A model generated the notes under the pieces. It was not told where the DNA came from and searched no databases. It was given only the letters and a program-made list of their open reading frames with translations. A stretch of 64,000 nt of DNA, taken from contig NZ_WHOL01000116.1 of assembly GCF_009745975.1 (NCBI RefSeq), positions 1-64,000 of the forward strand, read 5' to 3'. The stretch comes from Actinokineospora pegani (GTDB lineage Bacteria > Actinomycetota > Actinomycetes > Mycobacteriales > Pseudonocardiaceae). Below, in pieces: positions 6,493 through 16,890 of the stretch (position 1 is its first letter; each line of letters opens with the position of its first letter). A program made the translations under genes and the position numbers.

Positions 6493-7398
6493 CTAGAAGC
6501 CGAGCTTGCGCAACTGCTTGGGGTCGCGCTGCCAGTCCTTGGCGATCTTGACGTGCAGGTCCAGGTAGACCCGGCTGCCGAGCAGGCTCTCGATCTGCTT
6601 GCGGGCGGTGGTGCCGACCTGCTTGAGCCGCTCGCCGCGGTGGCCGAGCACGATGCCCTTCTGGCTGGAGCGCTCGACGTAGAGCAGGGCGTACACGTCG
6701 ATCATGTCGTCGCGGCCCTCGCGCGGCGCCATCTCCTCGATGGTCACCGCGATCGAGTGCGGCAGCTCGTCGCGCACCCCCTCCAGGGCCGCCTCGCGGA
6801 TCAGCTCGGCGACCAGGGTGGCCTCGGGCTCGTCGGTCAGCTCGCCGCCCGGGTAGAGCTGCGGTCCCTCGGGCAGCCGCCGCACGAGCAGGTCGGTGAG
6901 GGTCGCCACCTGGAAGCCGTCGACGGCCGAGACCGGGACCAGCTCGGCGAACTCCATGACCTCCTGCAGGGCGAGCAACTGCTCGCCCACCTGGTCCGGG
7001 GAGACCAGGTCGGTCTTGGTGACCACGCCGATGACCGGGGTGCGCTTGGCGACCTTGGCCAGCTCGGCGGCGATGAACCGGTCGCCGGGGCCGACCTTCT
7101 GGTCGGCGGGCACGCACAGGCCGACGACGTCGACCTCCGACCAGGTCTCGCGGACGATGTCGTTGAGGCGCTGGCCGAGCAGGGTGCGCGGTCGGTGCAG
7201 GCCGGGGGTGTCGACGATGACGAGTTGGGCGTCGTCGCGGTGCACGATGCCGCGGATGGCGTGGCGGGTCGTCTGCGGTTTGTTCGACGTGATGGCGACC
7301 TTGGTGCCCACGAGCGCGTTGGTGAGGGTCGACTTGCCCGCGTTGGGCCGTCCGACGAAACAGGCGAATCCGGAACGGTGCTCGGTGCTGCTGGTCAC
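6493..7398 (-). CDS. era: GTPase Era
   Basis: A 301-residue Era, a Ras-like GTPase that binds the 3' end of 16S rRNA and helps 30S maturation. G1 is 'GRPNAGKST' (residues 16-24), G3 'DTPGLH', G4 'TKTD'. The C-terminal KH domain carries 'ILGHRGERLKQVG' and ends 'LRKLGF'. It lies in the phoH-ybeY-corC-era ribosome-maturation neighbourhood conserved across actinobacteria. It follows the ferredoxin-like gene by only 4 nt on the same strand and is followed by DUF2752 at 2 nt. Confidence 0.96.
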   Translation of the reverse strand: MTSSTEHRSGFACFVGRPNAGKSTLTNALVGTKVAITSNKPQTTRHAIRGIVHRDDAQLVIVDTPGLHRPRTLLGQRLNDIVRETWSEVDVVGLCVPADQKVGPGDRFIAAELAKVAKRTPVIGVVTKTDLVSPDQVGEQLLALQEVMEFAELVPVSAVDGFQVATLTDLLVRRLPEGPQLYPGGELTDEPEATLVAELIREAALEGVRDELPHSIAVTIEEMAPREGRDDMIDVYALLYVERSSQKGIVLGHRGERLKQVGTTARKQIESLLGSRVYLDLHVKIAKDWQRDPKQLRKLGF

Positions 7399-7402
7399 CG
7401 GC

Positions 7403-7756
7403 TCATTCTGCCCTCTCCACCTCGGACCGCAGTCCGGGTGGGGTGATGCGGTGCAACTCGAGGGTGTCCGGCACCGGCGCGGCGCCGGGCCCGCCCGCGG
7501 CCAGCCAGGCCTCCAGGTCGGCGATCGCCGCGTCCCGCAGGACCCAGCCGAACCAGACCGGCTTGTGCCCCTTGGCCTGCACCACGACGACGTTCGAGGT
7601 CTCGCAGGTGTCCAGGCACTGCGACACGCGGACGCTGCCGCCCGCCCGCGCGGCGGCGGCGCGCAGCCGGCGCAGGTGGTCGAAGTGGTTGGTGGTGGGG
7701 TGCTTCTTGACCGTGCCGCAGCAGCAGTCCTGGCACACCGTGACGCGCAGGCTCAC
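7403..7756 (-). CDS. (2Fe-2S) ferredoxin domain-like protein
   Basis: A 117-residue protein with a thioredoxin-like ferredoxin layout: 'VCQDCCCGTVKKHP' near the N-terminus and 'VSQCLDTCETSNVVVV' about 35 residues later, giving candidate Cys ligands for a 2Fe-2S cluster. The core resembles the stand-alone (2Fe-2S) ferredoxin domain family of actinobacteria. GTG 7756 overlaps the stop of the deaminase-like gene by 4 bp, and era starts 4 nt downstream, so it is embedded in the era operon. Electron partner and role are unknown. Confidence 0.65.
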   Translation of the reverse strand: MSLRVTVCQDCCCGTVKKHPTTNHFDHLRRLRAAAARAGGSVRVSQCLDTCETSNVVVVQAKGHKPVWFGWVLRDAAIADLEAWLAAGGPGAAPVPDTLELHRITPPGLRSEVERAE

Positions 7757-8085
7757 ACGGTTTCCACGACCGCGCCGGAGGCGTCGGCGCGCAGCACGGG
7801 GACACCGGCGGTGAGGTCGCGGGCGGCGGCGAGCGAGTCGGCGTCGACCGAGCCGGACTCGGTGACCACCGCCGCGGCCTCCAGTCCGGGGGCCCCGCTG
7901 GACACCGCGGCGGCCACGGCGGCCTGCAACGCGGTCAGCCGCAACGAGGGCAGGGCGACGGTGGAGGCGGCGTAGGTGCGGCCGTCGGTGTCGCGCACGG
8001 CGGCGCCCTCGGCCGCGCCGGTCCTGGCGCGGCTGGACCGGGCCAGCGTGACGATCTTGGCGTCCTCCGGGTCGAGCTCAGCCAC
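7753..8085 (-). CDS. Cytidine deaminase-like protein without catalytic motifs
   Basis: A 110-residue protein at the position of Rv2365c. Its order of secondary structure (helix 'DAKIVTLARSSRART', strand 'AAVRDTDGRTYAASTV', helix 'LRLTALQAAVAAAVSSG', strand 'EAAAVVTES') resembles the cytidine deaminase fold, but the zinc ligands HAE and PCxxC are not visible. It is therefore probably not an active deaminase. GTG 8085 overlaps the corC stop by 8 bp, and its own stop overlaps the ferredoxin-like gene, so three genes are coupled. The function is unknown. Confidence 0.6.
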   Translation of the reverse strand: MAELDPEDAKIVTLARSSRARTGAAEGAAVRDTDGRTYAASTVALPSLRLTALQAAVAAAVSSGAPGLEAAAVVTESGSVDADSLAAARDLTAGVPVLRADASGAVVETV

Positions 8086-9436
8086 GCTCGCCGCTCCTCT
8101 CCCACTGCTGGTCGTCGGCGCCCGCGCGGTCGTCGGCGCGGGGCTCGGCGGTCTCGGTGGGGCGGACCACGACGGAGGTGATGCGCACCCGGCCGCGGCT
8201 GTCCTTGCCGCCCTCGGCCCGGAACCGTAGCCCGGCGATCTCCGCCTCCGCCCCGGGAAGTGGCACACGTCCCAGCCGCTGGGCGAGCAGGCCGCCGACG
8301 GTCTCCACGTCCTGGTCCTCCAGGTCCAGGCCGAACAGCTCGCCGAGGTCCTCGACCGGCAGCCGGGAGGACACCCGCACCGCGCCGTCGTCGAGGTGCT
8401 CGACCGGGGGGCGCTCGTCGGTGTCGGACTCGTCGGTGATCTCGCCGACGATCTCCTCGAGGATGTCCTCGATGGTCAGCAGGCCCGCGGTGCCGCCGTA
8501 CTCGTCGACGGCGATGGCCATGTGGTACTTCGAGACCTGCATCTCGCGCAGCAGGTCGTCCAGGCGCTTGGAGTCGGGCACGAACACCGCCTCGGTCATC
8601 ACCTCGCCGACCTCGCGGGACTGCGCGGAGGACTCCGACGACGACGGGCTCCCCAGCGCCGCGCGCACCAGGTCCTTGAGGTTGACCAGGCCGACGATGT
8701 CGTCGACCGACTCGCCGATGACCGGCACCCGGGTGTAGCCGGTGCGCAGCGACAGCGCCAGCGCCTGGCGCACCGACTTGCCGCGCTCGATCCACACCAT
8801 CTCGGTGCGCGGGACCATGACCTCGCGGGCGATGGTGCCGCGCAGCTCGAACACCGAGTGGATCATCTCGCGCTCGCCCGCGTCGACCACACCGCGCTCC
8901 TGGGCCATGTCGACCAGCTCGCGCAGCTCGACCTCGGAGGAGAACGGCCCCTCGCGGAAGCCCTTGCCCGGGGTGATGGCGTTGCCGACCAGGATCAGCA
9001 GCCGCGACAGCGGGCCGAGCACCGTGCCCAGCACCCGCACCGGGCCCGCGGCGACGAGGCCGACGCCGTAGGGGTGCTGGCGGCCGATGGTGCGCGGGCC
9101 GACGCCGACGAGCACGTAGGACACCACGACCATCGACACCGCGGCGACCAGCCCGGCCAGCCAGCCCGTCTCGATCGTGCGCTGGCAGACCACGGCGACG
9201 AGCACCGTGGCCACCAGCTCGCAGCCCAGCCGCAGCAGCAGGAGCAGGTTGATGTGCCGGGGCCGCTCTGAGACGACCGCCAGCAACTGCCGGGCCCCGG
9301 CGCGGTCCGCGCGCAGCAGGCCCTCGACCCGTGCCTTGGACACCGCCGAGAGCGAGGCGTCCGCGGCGGCGAAGCTCCCGGCGGCGAGCACCAGCACCAC
9401 CGCGATGACGAGCAGGCCGACCGAGTCCGATGTCAA
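8078..9436 (-). CDS. CNNM/CorC-type protein (DUF21, CBS pair, CorC_HlyC)
   Basis: A 452-residue membrane protein of the hemolysin C/CorC group, linked to magnesium/cobalt homeostasis. Residues 1-190 form a DUF21 membrane domain with several hydrophobic helices. Two CBS motifs follow ('VMVPRTEMVWIE...TRVPVIGESVDDIVGLVNLKDL' and 'VFVPDSKRLDDLLREMQ...AIAVDEYGGTAGLLTIEDIL'), then a C-terminal CorC_HlyC domain. TTG 9436 is chosen because GGGGGA lies 4 nt upstream and the coding frame gives a clean membrane segment. It sits between ybeY and the deaminase-like gene, matching Rv2366c. Confidence 0.88.
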   Translation of the reverse strand: MTSDSVGLLVIAVVLVLAAGSFAAADASLSAVSKARVEGLLRADRAGARQLLAVVSERPRHINLLLLLRLGCELVATVLVAVVCQRTIETGWLAGLVAAVSMVVVSYVLVGVGPRTIGRQHPYGVGLVAAGPVRVLGTVLGPLSRLLILVGNAITPGKGFREGPFSSEVELRELVDMAQERGVVDAGEREMIHSVFELRGTIAREVMVPRTEMVWIERGKSVRQALALSLRTGYTRVPVIGESVDDIVGLVNLKDLVRAALGSPSSSESSAQSREVGEVMTEAVFVPDSKRLDDLLREMQVSKYHMAIAVDEYGGTAGLLTIEDILEEIVGEITDESDTDERPPVEHLDDGAVRVSSRLPVEDLGELFGLDLEDQDVETVGGLLAQRLGRVPLPGAEAEIAGLRFRAEGGKDSRGRVRITSVVVRPTETAEPRADDRAGADDQQWERSGERG

Positions 9437-9450
9437 CGCGTCCCCCGTGG

Positions 9451-10005
9451 TCAGGCGTTCGGTGTGGGCGGCTCGGCCTCGCCGAGGCCCACCGCCCCGA
9501 GCAGTTTGTCGTCCTCGAGCCGCTGCGCGGCCCGGCGCTCGGCCTCGGCCGCGGCGGAGCGGAAGTCGGCGAGGATGCGCTTCTGCAGCGTGAACATCTC
9601 CCGCTCCTCGGCGGGCTCGGCGTGGTCGTAGCCGAGCAGGTGCAGCACCCCGTGCACGGTGAGCAGGTGCAGCTCGTCGAGCAGCGAGTGCCCGGCCGTG
9701 CGCGCCTGGTCCTTGGCGAAGGCCGGGCACAGCACGATGTCGCCGAGCAGCGCCGGGCCCATGTCGGAGGCGTCCGGGCGGCGGGCGTGGTCGAGCTCGT
9801 CCATCGGGAACGCCATGACGTCGGTGGGACCGGGCAGGTCCATCCACCGCTCGTGCAGGTCGGACATGACGTCGAGCTCGACCAGCAGCACCGACAGCTC
9901 GGCGAGCTTGCTGACGTTCATGCGGTCCAGGGCGAATCGGGCGGCGGCCACGATCGACGCCTCGTCGACCGCCACCCCCGACTCGTTGGCGATCTCAATG
10001 CTCAC
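9451..10005 (-). CDS. ybeY: Endoribonuclease YbeY (rRNA maturation factor)
   Basis: A 184-residue YbeY, a zinc-dependent RNase for 16S rRNA 3'-end maturation and ribosome quality control. The metal motif '[11 protein letters not shown]' (H118, H122, H128) is intact. The central strand '[10 protein letters not shown]' and 'LLGDIVLCP' are typical. The C-terminal about 30 residues form an Ala/Arg/Glu-rich extension. It starts 14 nt after the phoH stop on the same strand, as in most bacteria. Confidence 0.95.
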   Translation of the reverse strand: MSIEIANESGVAVDEASIVAAARFALDRMNVSKLAELSVLLVELDVMSDLHERWMDLPGPTDVMAFPMDELDHARRPDASDMGPALLGDIVLCPAFAKDQARTAGHSLLDELHLLTVHGVLHLLGYDHAEPAEEREMFTLQKRILADFRSAAAEAERRAAQRLEDDKLLGAVGLGEAEPPTPNA

Positions 10006-10019
10006 CGCGCCATTGTCCC

Positions 10020-11090
<1,071 letters not shown>

Positions 11091-11110
11091 GTGGTCTCTT
11101 TCCTGGTCAC

Positions 11111-11168
11111 GGCCGGTTGGGTCACCGGCCCCGCTGGGGCGATGTTAGACCTCGGGGATGACACCCCG
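11111..11168. terminator. Two small hairpins between HIT gene and phoH
   Basis: GGCCGGT / ACCGGCC (11111-11117, 11124-11130) and CGGGG / CCCCG (11153-11157, 11164-11168) form short perfect stems in the about 95-nt gap after the HIT gene and before phoH on the minus strand. They are candidates for a Rho-independent stop or an mRNA stabilising element. No T tract follows. Confidence 0.35.
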
Positions 11169-11184
11169 CACCGGAGTAAACCGG

Positions 11185-11529
11185 CTACCGGCCGAACCCG
11201 GCGAGTTGTTCACCGCCGAGGACGTGCAGGTGGGCGTGGAAGACCGTGCGGCACGCGTCGTCGCCGGTGTTGAACACGAACCGGAAGCCCGATTCGCGCA
11301 CGCCCTCGACCCGCGCGACCTCCGCGCCCGCCTTGAGGACGGACGAGAGCAGCCCCGGGTCGCCCGCGAGCGCCTCGGCGTCCTCGTGGTGCTCGCGCGG
11401 CACCACCAGCACGTGCACCCTGGCCTGCGGGTTGATGTCGCGGAAAGCGTAGACGGCGTCGTCCGAGTAGACCTCCGTCGACGGGACCTCCCCGGCGATG
11501 ATCTTGCAGAACAGGCAGTCGGCGCTCAT
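11185..11529 (-). CDS. HIT-family nucleotide hydrolase (HINT-like)
   Basis: A 114-residue histidine triad protein that hydrolyses nucleoside phosphoramidates or related adenylates. The catalytic triad motif is H98-x-H100-x-H102 ('HAHLHVLGG'). 'CLFCKIIAGEVPS' at the N-terminus contains a CxxC typical of HINT proteins. A minus-strand TAGGGT box ends 7 nt before ATG 11529, and no Shine-Dalgarno is present, so the mRNA is predicted to be leaderless and transcribed separately from the genes upstream. Confidence 0.92.
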   Translation of the reverse strand: MSADCLFCKIIAGEVPSTEVYSDDAVYAFRDINPQARVHVLVVPREHHEDAEALAGDPGLLSSVLKAGAEVARVEGVRESGFRFVFNTGDDACRTVFHAHLHVLGGEQLAGFGR

Positions 11530-11595
11530 GCGCGAAACCCTATCGGTCGGCCGCGTCCACCGAAGCACCTCCCGGACCGCGCCCGCGGACCGCTG

Positions 11596-12504
11596 TCAGC
11601 CCGCCAGCCTCGCCGCGGCGGCGCGGGCGATGCTGCCCGAGAGGGGGCACTTGTCGGCCCCGTTGGGGGCCAGGGCCGTGACCGAGACGACCTCCTGGCC
11701 GTCCTGGGCCGGGCGCACGGGCACGACGGCGACGCAGCCGACGGGCGACTGGTCGACCGCCAGCGGCTTGCCGTCGAGGGTGATCTCCTGGCGACCCTCC
11801 CCCGCCGCGGCCGTCTCGTGGGTCAGGGTCACCGTGACCGTCAGACCGCCCCGCCCGCCGTAGGCGGGGCGCCAGCGGCAGGTGTGCGACAGCGGCAGGC
11901 GCAGCGGCTCGGCGCTGGCGAGGGCCTTGGTCGACCGGACCACCTCGGCCGGGGCGGCGGCGCACGGGTCGGCCGTGCGCACCGTCGGCCCGGCGACCTC
12001 GACGTGGCGCGGACCGCCCGCGGCCACGGCCGCGCGGACCGCCCCGACCTGGGCGTTGACGGCGGCGCAGAGCGGCGTGCCCTGCGCGGACCGCGCGGTG
12101 ACCTCGACGACCCCGCCGCCGGGGAAGGACACCTGCTTGACGCACTCGCCGTCGCCGCCGTCGACGGTGGTGACCGCGGAGCCGTCCGGCTCCCGGTCGA
12201 CAAGGGCCCCCGGGTAGTCGTCGGCGGTCGACTCCGGCGCCCCCACCCGCACCCACGCCCCGTCACCCGTGGCGGAGAGGCAGTGCTCGAACCCGACCGC
12301 GGCCGGCGCCTGGAAGGCGCCGAGCGACCGCAGGGGCTCCGGGTCGAGCAGCGAGCACCAGTCGATGGTGTCCTGGACGCCGAAGTCGACGGCCCGCGGC
12401 GCCGGGGCGGTGCTGGACGCGTCGGCGGGCGGCCGCGCGTCCGACGCGGACGAGCAGCCCGTCAGGGCGAGGGCGAGCAGGGCAGGGACGAGCGCGGAAC
12501 GCAT
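11596..12504 (-). CDS. Secreted lipoprotein, DUF3558-like
   Basis: A 302-residue protein with a lipoprotein signal peptide (MRSALVPALLALALTGC, lipobox Cys at 17) followed by a Ser/Ala/Pro linker. Two tandem modules follow, each with Cys pairs: 'IDWCSLLDPEPLRSLGAF...HCLS' and 'DPCAAAPAEVVRST...HTCRW', which resemble DUF3558 domains of actinobacterial lipoproteins. It is expected on the outer face of the membrane; ligand and role are unknown. It separates HIT from rsmE and is absent from the corresponding mycobacterial block as far as I recall. Confidence 0.65.
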   Translation of the reverse strand: MRSALVPALLALALTGCSSASDARPPADASSTAPAPRAVDFGVQDTIDWCSLLDPEPLRSLGAFQAPAAVGFEHCLSATGDGAWVRVGAPESTADDYPGALVDREPDGSAVTTVDGGDGECVKQVSFPGGGVVEVTARSAQGTPLCAAVNAQVGAVRAAVAAGGPRHVEVAGPTVRTADPCAAAPAEVVRSTKALASAEPLRLPLSHTCRWRPAYGGRGGLTVTVTLTHETAAAGEGRQEITLDGKPLAVDQSPVGCVAVVPVRPAQDGQEVVSVTALAPNGADKCPLSGSIARAAAARLAG

Positions 12505-12570
12505 GGCGGTGGACCCCCAGGTTGATCATCGGCGAGTGCTGTATCGCCCGAGGGGTCCGGGATGTTGCGG

Positions 12571-13305
12571 TCAGTCCCAGCGGGACGTTCGGACACCGAG
12601 GGCGCCCAGCGCCACCGCGGCGGCGGTGGAGGTGCGCAGGACCGACGGGCCCATGCGGACCGGGCGCGCTCCCGCGTCCGCGAGGGCGTCGAGCTCCTCC
12701 GGGGTGATGCCGCCCTCCGGGCCGATGACCAGGACGATGTCGCCCGCCAAGGGCAGGTCGACCTCCGCCAGGCGGGCGGACAGGCCCGCCTCGAGGACGA
12801 GGGCGAGCGCGCTGTCGGCGACCAGGCCCAGCAGGGCGCGCAGGGACACCGGGTCGGCGACGTGGGGCACGCGGGCGCGGCGGGACTGCTTGGCGGCCTC
12901 GCGCGCGGTCTTGCGCCAGCGGTCCAGGGCCTTGGCCCCGCGCGGGCCGTCGTCCCACTTGGTCACGCAGCGGGTGGCCCGCCACGGGACCACCGCGTCG
13001 GCGCCCGCCTCGGTGGCCAGCTCGACCGCCAGCTCACCCCGGTCGCCCTTGGGCAGGGCCTGCACGACGATGACCCTCGGGGCGGGTTCGGGCTCGGTCC
13101 AGCGCTCCTCGACGGACAGGTCCAGCGTGTCGCGGCCCGCGGCGGTCACCGCGCAGCGGGCCACGCCACCCGCGCCGTCGGTCACCAGCAGGCGCTCGCC
13201 GACCCGCAGCCTGCGCACGGCCGCCGCGTGCCTGCCCTCCGGGCCGTCGAGGGTGAACGCGTCGGCCGGGGGCAGGGCGGCCACCAGGAACTGCGCGAGG
13301 GTCAC
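12571..13305 (-). CDS. rsmE: 16S rRNA (uracil-1498-N3)-methyltransferase RsmE
   Basis: A 244-residue SPOUT-class methyltransferase. The N-terminal PUA-like domain contains '[19 protein letters not shown]'. The trefoil-knot SAM site shows '[17 protein letters not shown]' and '[18 protein letters not shown]' near the C-terminus, both hallmarks of RsmE. GTG 13305 overlaps the dnaJ stop by 4 bp (GTGA). The hrcA-dnaJ-rsmE order is the same as Rv2374c-Rv2373c-Rv2372c. Confidence 0.94.
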   Translation of the reverse strand: MTLAQFLVAALPPADAFTLDGPEGRHAAAVRRLRVGERLLVTDGAGGVARCAVTAAGRDTLDLSVEERWTEPEPAPRVIVVQALPKGDRGELAVELATEAGADAVVPWRATRCVTKWDDGPRGAKALDRWRKTAREAAKQSRRARVPHVADPVSLRALLGLVADSALALVLEAGLSARLAEVDLPLAGDIVLVIGPEGGITPEELDALADAGARPVRMGPSVLRTSTAAAVALGALGVRTSRWD

Positions 13306-14462
13306 CGGCGGCCGCGGAACTTGCTGAACAGGCCCCCGCCCCTGCCGTTGGCCGAGGCGAGGGTGTGCTCGTCCTCGCCGCGCAACTGGGCCAGCTCGCG
13401 CAGCAGCTCGGTCTGCCTGGCGTCGAGCCGGGTGGGCACCTCGACCTCGATGTGCACGTGCAGGTCGCCGCGGCCGTCGACGCGGCCGGTGGAGCGCAGC
13501 CGGGGCAGGCCGCGGCCGGACATGACCAGCTCGGTGTCGGACTGGGTGCCCGCGGTCAGGTCGACGTCCACGGTGCCGTCGAGGGTCTCCAGCGGCAGCA
13601 CCGCGCCCAGGGCGGCGGTGGTCATCGGGACCCGGATGGTGCAGTGCAGGTGCGCGCCCTCGCGCTCGAACGAGCTGTGCGCGAGCTCCTCGACCTCGAC
13701 GTAGAGGTCGCCCGCCGGGCCGCCGCCCGGGCCGACCTCGCCCTGGCCGGACAGCCGCACGCGCATGCCGTCGGCGACGCCCGCGGGGATCTTGACGGTG
13801 ATGGTGCGCCGCGAGCGGACCCGGCCCTCGCCCGAGCAGCGGGTGCACGGGTCGGGGATGGTCTCGCCCAGGCCCCGGCAGGTCGGGCAGGGGCGGGCGG
13901 TGACGACCTGGCCGAGGAACGACCGCTGCACCGACTGCACCTCGCCGCGGCCGCCGCAGGTGTCGCAGGTGACCGGGGAGGTGCCCGCCACGCAGCCCGA
14001 GCCGCGGCACAGGTCGCAGAGCACCGCGGTGTCGACGGTGATCTCGCGGCTGATGCCCGCGAAGCACTCCTCCAGGGTCATCTGGATGCGCAGCAGGGCG
14101 TCGGAGCCGGGCTGCACGCGGCTGCGCGGCCCGCGCCCGCCGCCGGTCCCCCCGGCCGCGCCGAAGAACGCGTCCATGATGTCGCCGAGGCCGAAACCGC
14201 CCGCGCCGCCCGCGAACGGGTCGCGGCCGCCCGCCCCGCCGGGGGCGCCCATCGGGTCGCCGCCCATGTCGACGATCTTGCGCTTCTGCGGGTCGGAGAG
14301 GACCTCGTAAGCGGTCGTGACCTCGCGGAAGCGGACCTGCGCCGCCTCGTCGGGGTTGACGTCCGGGTGCAGCTCGCGCGCGAGCTTGCGGTAGGCGCGC
14401 TTGATCTCGGCGGCATCCGCGTCCTGGCGGATGCCGAGCGTGCCGTAGTAGTCCCTCGCCAC
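13302..14462 (-). CDS. dnaJ: Chaperone DnaJ (DnaJ2 type)
   Basis: A 386-residue type I Hsp40. The J domain (about residues 1-70) has '[12 protein letters not shown]' with the HPD motif. A Gly/Phe-rich linker ('[19 protein letters not shown]') follows. The zinc-binding region has four CxxCxGxG-like repeats ('CDLCRGSGC', 'CDTCGGRG', 'CPTCRGLG', 'CTRCSGEG'). The C-terminal substrate-binding domain ends near 'FSKFRGRR'. It works with DnaK, whose gene lies elsewhere. GTG 14462 has AGGAGG about 11 nt upstream. It is immediately downstream of hrcA. Confidence 0.95.
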   Translation of the reverse strand: MARDYYGTLGIRQDADAAEIKRAYRKLARELHPDVNPDEAAQVRFREVTTAYEVLSDPQKRKIVDMGGDPMGAPGGAGGRDPFAGGAGGFGLGDIMDAFFGAAGGTGGGRGPRSRVQPGSDALLRIQMTLEECFAGISREITVDTAVLCDLCRGSGCVAGTSPVTCDTCGGRGEVQSVQRSFLGQVVTARPCPTCRGLGETIPDPCTRCSGEGRVRSRRTITVKIPAGVADGMRVRLSGQGEVGPGGGPAGDLYVEVEELAHSSFEREGAHLHCTIRVPMTTAALGAVLPLETLDGTVDVDLTAGTQSDTELVMSGRGLPRLRSTGRVDGRGDLHVHIEVEVPTRLDARQTELLRELAQLRGEDEHTLASANGRGGGLFSKFRGRR

Positions 14463-14540
14463 CGTGTCCAGTCCTCCTGGCCCCAGCCGTTGGCGGGGCT
14501 CGTTCGCTCGTGTCGATCCCTGTTCCGGGTCGACGCTGTC

Positions 14541-15563
14541 CTACTGGCCGAGTATGTCCCCGACGTAGTTGGCCACGGCGCGCACCGCCGCGATGTTCGT
14601 GGGGTAGTCCATCCTGGTGGGCCCCACCACCCCCATGCCGCCGAGCAGGGTGGCCCTGGTGCCGTACCCGATGGACACCACCGAGGTGCTGCGCATCTCC
14701 TCGGCCTCGTTCTCCTCGCCGATGCGCACGGTCACCGCGCCCGGGTCGGCGGTCGCGGCCAGCAGCTTGAGCACGACGACCTGCTCCTCCAGCGCCTCCA
14801 GCACCGTGCGCAGCGAGTGCGGGAAGTCGGCGACGTTGTTGGTCAGGTTCGCGGTGCCGCCGAGCACCAGCCGCTCCTCGGGGTGCTCGACGAGCGACTC
14901 GACCAGCACCGTGGAGACCCGCAGCACCGCGTCGCGCAGGTCCGAGGGCGCTGTCTCGGGCAGCTCGGCGACCTTGACCGCGGCGTCGGCGAGCTTGCGC
15001 CCGGCCAGGGCGGCGTTGACCTGGGCGCGCAGCCGGGCGACGGCCTCGTCGGTGATCACGTCGCCGAGGTCGACCATGCGCTGGTCGACCCGGCCGGAGT
15101 CGGTGATCAGCACCAGCATCAGCCGGGCCGGGGTGATCGTCACCAGCTCGACGTGGCGCACCGTGGAGGTGGTCAGCGTCGGGTACTGGATCACCGCGAC
15201 CTGGCGGGTGAGCTGGGCCAGCAGCCGCACGCTGCGCCGCATGACGTCGTCGAGGTCGATCGCGCCGTCGAGGAAGCTCTGGATGGCGCGCCGCTCGGCC
15301 GTCGACAGCGGCTTGACCTCGCTGAGCCGGTCGACGAAGAGCCGGTAGCCCTTGTCGGTGGGGATGCGGCCCGCGCTGGTGTGCGGCTGGGTGATGTACC
15401 CGTCCTCCTCCAGCGAGGCCATGTCGTTGCGGACGGTGGCGCTGGAGACCCCGAGGTTGTGCCGGTCGACGATGGCCTTGGAGGCCACCGGCTCCTGGTG
15501 CTGGACGAAGTCGGCGACGATGGCGCGCAGCACCTCGAAGCGCCGTTCCTCGGCGTTGACCAC
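14541..15563 (-). CDS. hrcA: Heat-inducible transcription repressor HrcA
   Basis: A 340-residue HrcA. The N-terminal wHTH reads '[47 protein letters not shown]' in sections typical of the family (about residues 20-70). A central GAF-like domain follows, and the C-terminus ends '[21 protein letters not shown]'. HrcA binds CIRCE elements in front of groE/dnaK genes. GTG 15563 is chosen over GTG 15584 because GGAGGTGA lies 4 nt upstream. I saw no CIRCE inverted repeat in front of this gene. Confidence 0.93.
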   Translation of the reverse strand: MVNAEERRFEVLRAIVADFVQHQEPVASKAIVDRHNLGVSSATVRNDMASLEEDGYITQPHTSAGRIPTDKGYRLFVDRLSEVKPLSTAERRAIQSFLDGAIDLDDVMRRSVRLLAQLTRQVAVIQYPTLTTSTVRHVELVTITPARLMLVLITDSGRVDQRMVDLGDVITDEAVARLRAQVNAALAGRKLADAAVKVAELPETAPSDLRDAVLRVSTVLVESLVEHPEERLVLGGTANLTNNVADFPHSLRTVLEALEEQVVVLKLLAATADPGAVTVRIGEENEAEEMRSTSVVSIGYGTRATLLGGMGVVGPTRMDYPTNIAAVRAVANYVGDILGQ

Positions 15564-15694
15564 CCCGTCACCTCCCTCGCGCACCGGACGGGCGTGCCTT
15601 GAGTTTACGGAGACGGGCGACCCGGTGGTCGAGTCGGCACAGGTTGTCCGTTTTGCCGCTTGTCCCGGGGCGGTCGGGGCGCGATCATGTGCCG

Positions 15695-16588
15695 ATGGCC
15701 TCGTCCACGCTGACCACGGTCTTCCTGCCGCTCGCGCTCGCGGTGGTGATGTTCGGGCTCGGTCTCTCGCTGACCGTGGCCGACTTCGCCAGGGTCGCGC
15801 GGGTGCCGAAGGCCGCCCTGCTGGCGCTGGCGGTGCAGCTGCTGGTGCTGCCCGCGATCGCGCTCGGCCTGGTGCTGCTGTTCGAGCTGCCGCCGGAGCT
15901 GGCGGTGGGCACGATGCTGCTCGCCGCGTCGCCGGGCGGGGCCACCGCCAACGTGTTCAGCCACCTCGCGGGCGGCGACGTGGCGCTCAACGTGAGCCTG
16001 ACGGCGGTGAACTCGGTGCTGGCGGTGGTGACGCTGCCGATCGTGGTGAACCTCTCGATCGCCGGGTTCATGGCCTCGGACGGCGCGTTGGGCCTGCAGC
16101 CGACCAAGGCGTTGCAGGTGTTCGCGCTGGTGCTGGTGCCGGTGGCGATCGGGATGGCGGTCAACCACCGGTTCCCCGGCTTCAGCGACGCGGCGCGCAA
16201 GCCGGTGAAGGTGCTGTCGCTGGTCGTGCTGGCGGCGCTGGTGCTGGGGGCGGTGTTCGCCGACCGGGACAACGTCGGGACCTACCTGCGCCAGATCGGG
16301 GTCGTGGTGGTCCTGCTGTGCCTGCTGAGCCTGGCGCTGGGGTACCTGGTGCCGCGGCTGGCCGGGGTGCCCGAGCCGCAGGCGATCGCGTCGTCGTTCG
16401 AGATCGGCATCCACAACAGCACGCTGGCGATCACCATCGCGCTGAGCCCGACGCTGCTCAACAGCACGGCCATGGCGATCCCGGCCGCGGTCTACGGCGC
16501 GTCGATGTTCATCCCGGCCGCCCTGCTGGCGGTGTGGTTCAACCGGCGGACGGCCAGGTCAGCGGCCAGCCATGCGCCGAGCGGCTGA
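15695..16588 (+). CDS. Bile acid:sodium symporter (BASS) family transporter
   Basis: A 297-residue membrane protein with about ten hydrophobic segments. Family motifs include '[20 protein letters not shown]' (about residues 80-99) and '[16 protein letters not shown]' (about 235-250), the two cross-over regions that form the sodium/substrate sites in ASBT-type proteins. Substrate is unknown; bacterial members move organic anions. ATG 15695 is taken as start; a GTG two codons earlier is possible. Its last 30 bp overlap the 3' end of the convergent HEAT-repeat gene. Confidence 0.87.
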   Translation: MASSTLTTVFLPLALAVVMFGLGLSLTVADFARVARVPKAALLALAVQLLVLPAIALGLVLLFELPPELAVGTMLLAASPGGATANVFSHLAGGDVALNVSLTAVNSVLAVVTLPIVVNLSIAGFMASDGALGLQPTKALQVFALVLVPVAIGMAVNHRFPGFSDAARKPVKVLSLVVLAALVLGAVFADRDNVGTYLRQIGVVVVLLCLLSLALGYLVPRLAGVPEPQAIASSFEIGIHNSTLAITIALSPTLLNSTAMAIPAAVYGASMFIPAALLAVWFNRRTARSAASHAPSG

Positions 16589-16825
16589 CGCGGCGATCCT
16601 GATGATCGGGTCGGCGTGCCCGCTGGCGGACTCGAGCAGTCTGCGCGAGGCGGGGCCGCCGATGACCCCTGCCGCGTAGACCGCCTTGGCGGCCAGGACG
16701 GCGTCGTTCCCGTCGACCAGCTCAGCGAGGTGGGGCACCGCCCGCGGGCCCAGGGCCGCCACGGCCCGGTAGTCGACCTTCGACTGGGCCAAGCGCTGTC
16801 TGACCTCTCTCTGGGAAACAGGCAT
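16559..16825 (-). CDS. HEAT-repeat small protein
   Basis: An 88-residue all-helical protein with about two HEAT-like repeats: 'YRAVAALGPRAVPHLAELVDG' and 'NDAVLAAKAVYAAGVIGG...', then '[15 protein letters not shown]'. Such short HEAT proteins are protein-binding scaffolds, and no partner is known. It follows the P450 gene on the same strand. An alternative GTG at 16894 would overlap the P450 stop by 4 bp and add 23 residues of low-complexity sequence; ATG 16825 marks the start of the folded part. The 3' end overlaps the convergent BASS gene by 30 bp. Confidence 0.6.
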   Translation of the reverse strand: MPVSQREVRQRLAQSKVDYRAVAALGPRAVPHLAELVDGNDAVLAAKAVYAAGVIGGPASRRLLESASGHADPIIRIAASAARRMAGR

Positions 16826-16890
16826 ACCGGGAGGGTTCCCGCCGCCGCGCCGGGCACACCCGGCGGCGGGAACACGGCTGGTCGGTTGGG

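Noticed and set aside
12530-12540. CIRCE-like half site GAGTGCTGT upstream of the lipoprotein gene
   Set aside because: Only one half and a mismatch; the partner TTAGCACTC at the required spacing is absent. No CIRCE found before hrcA or dnaJ either.
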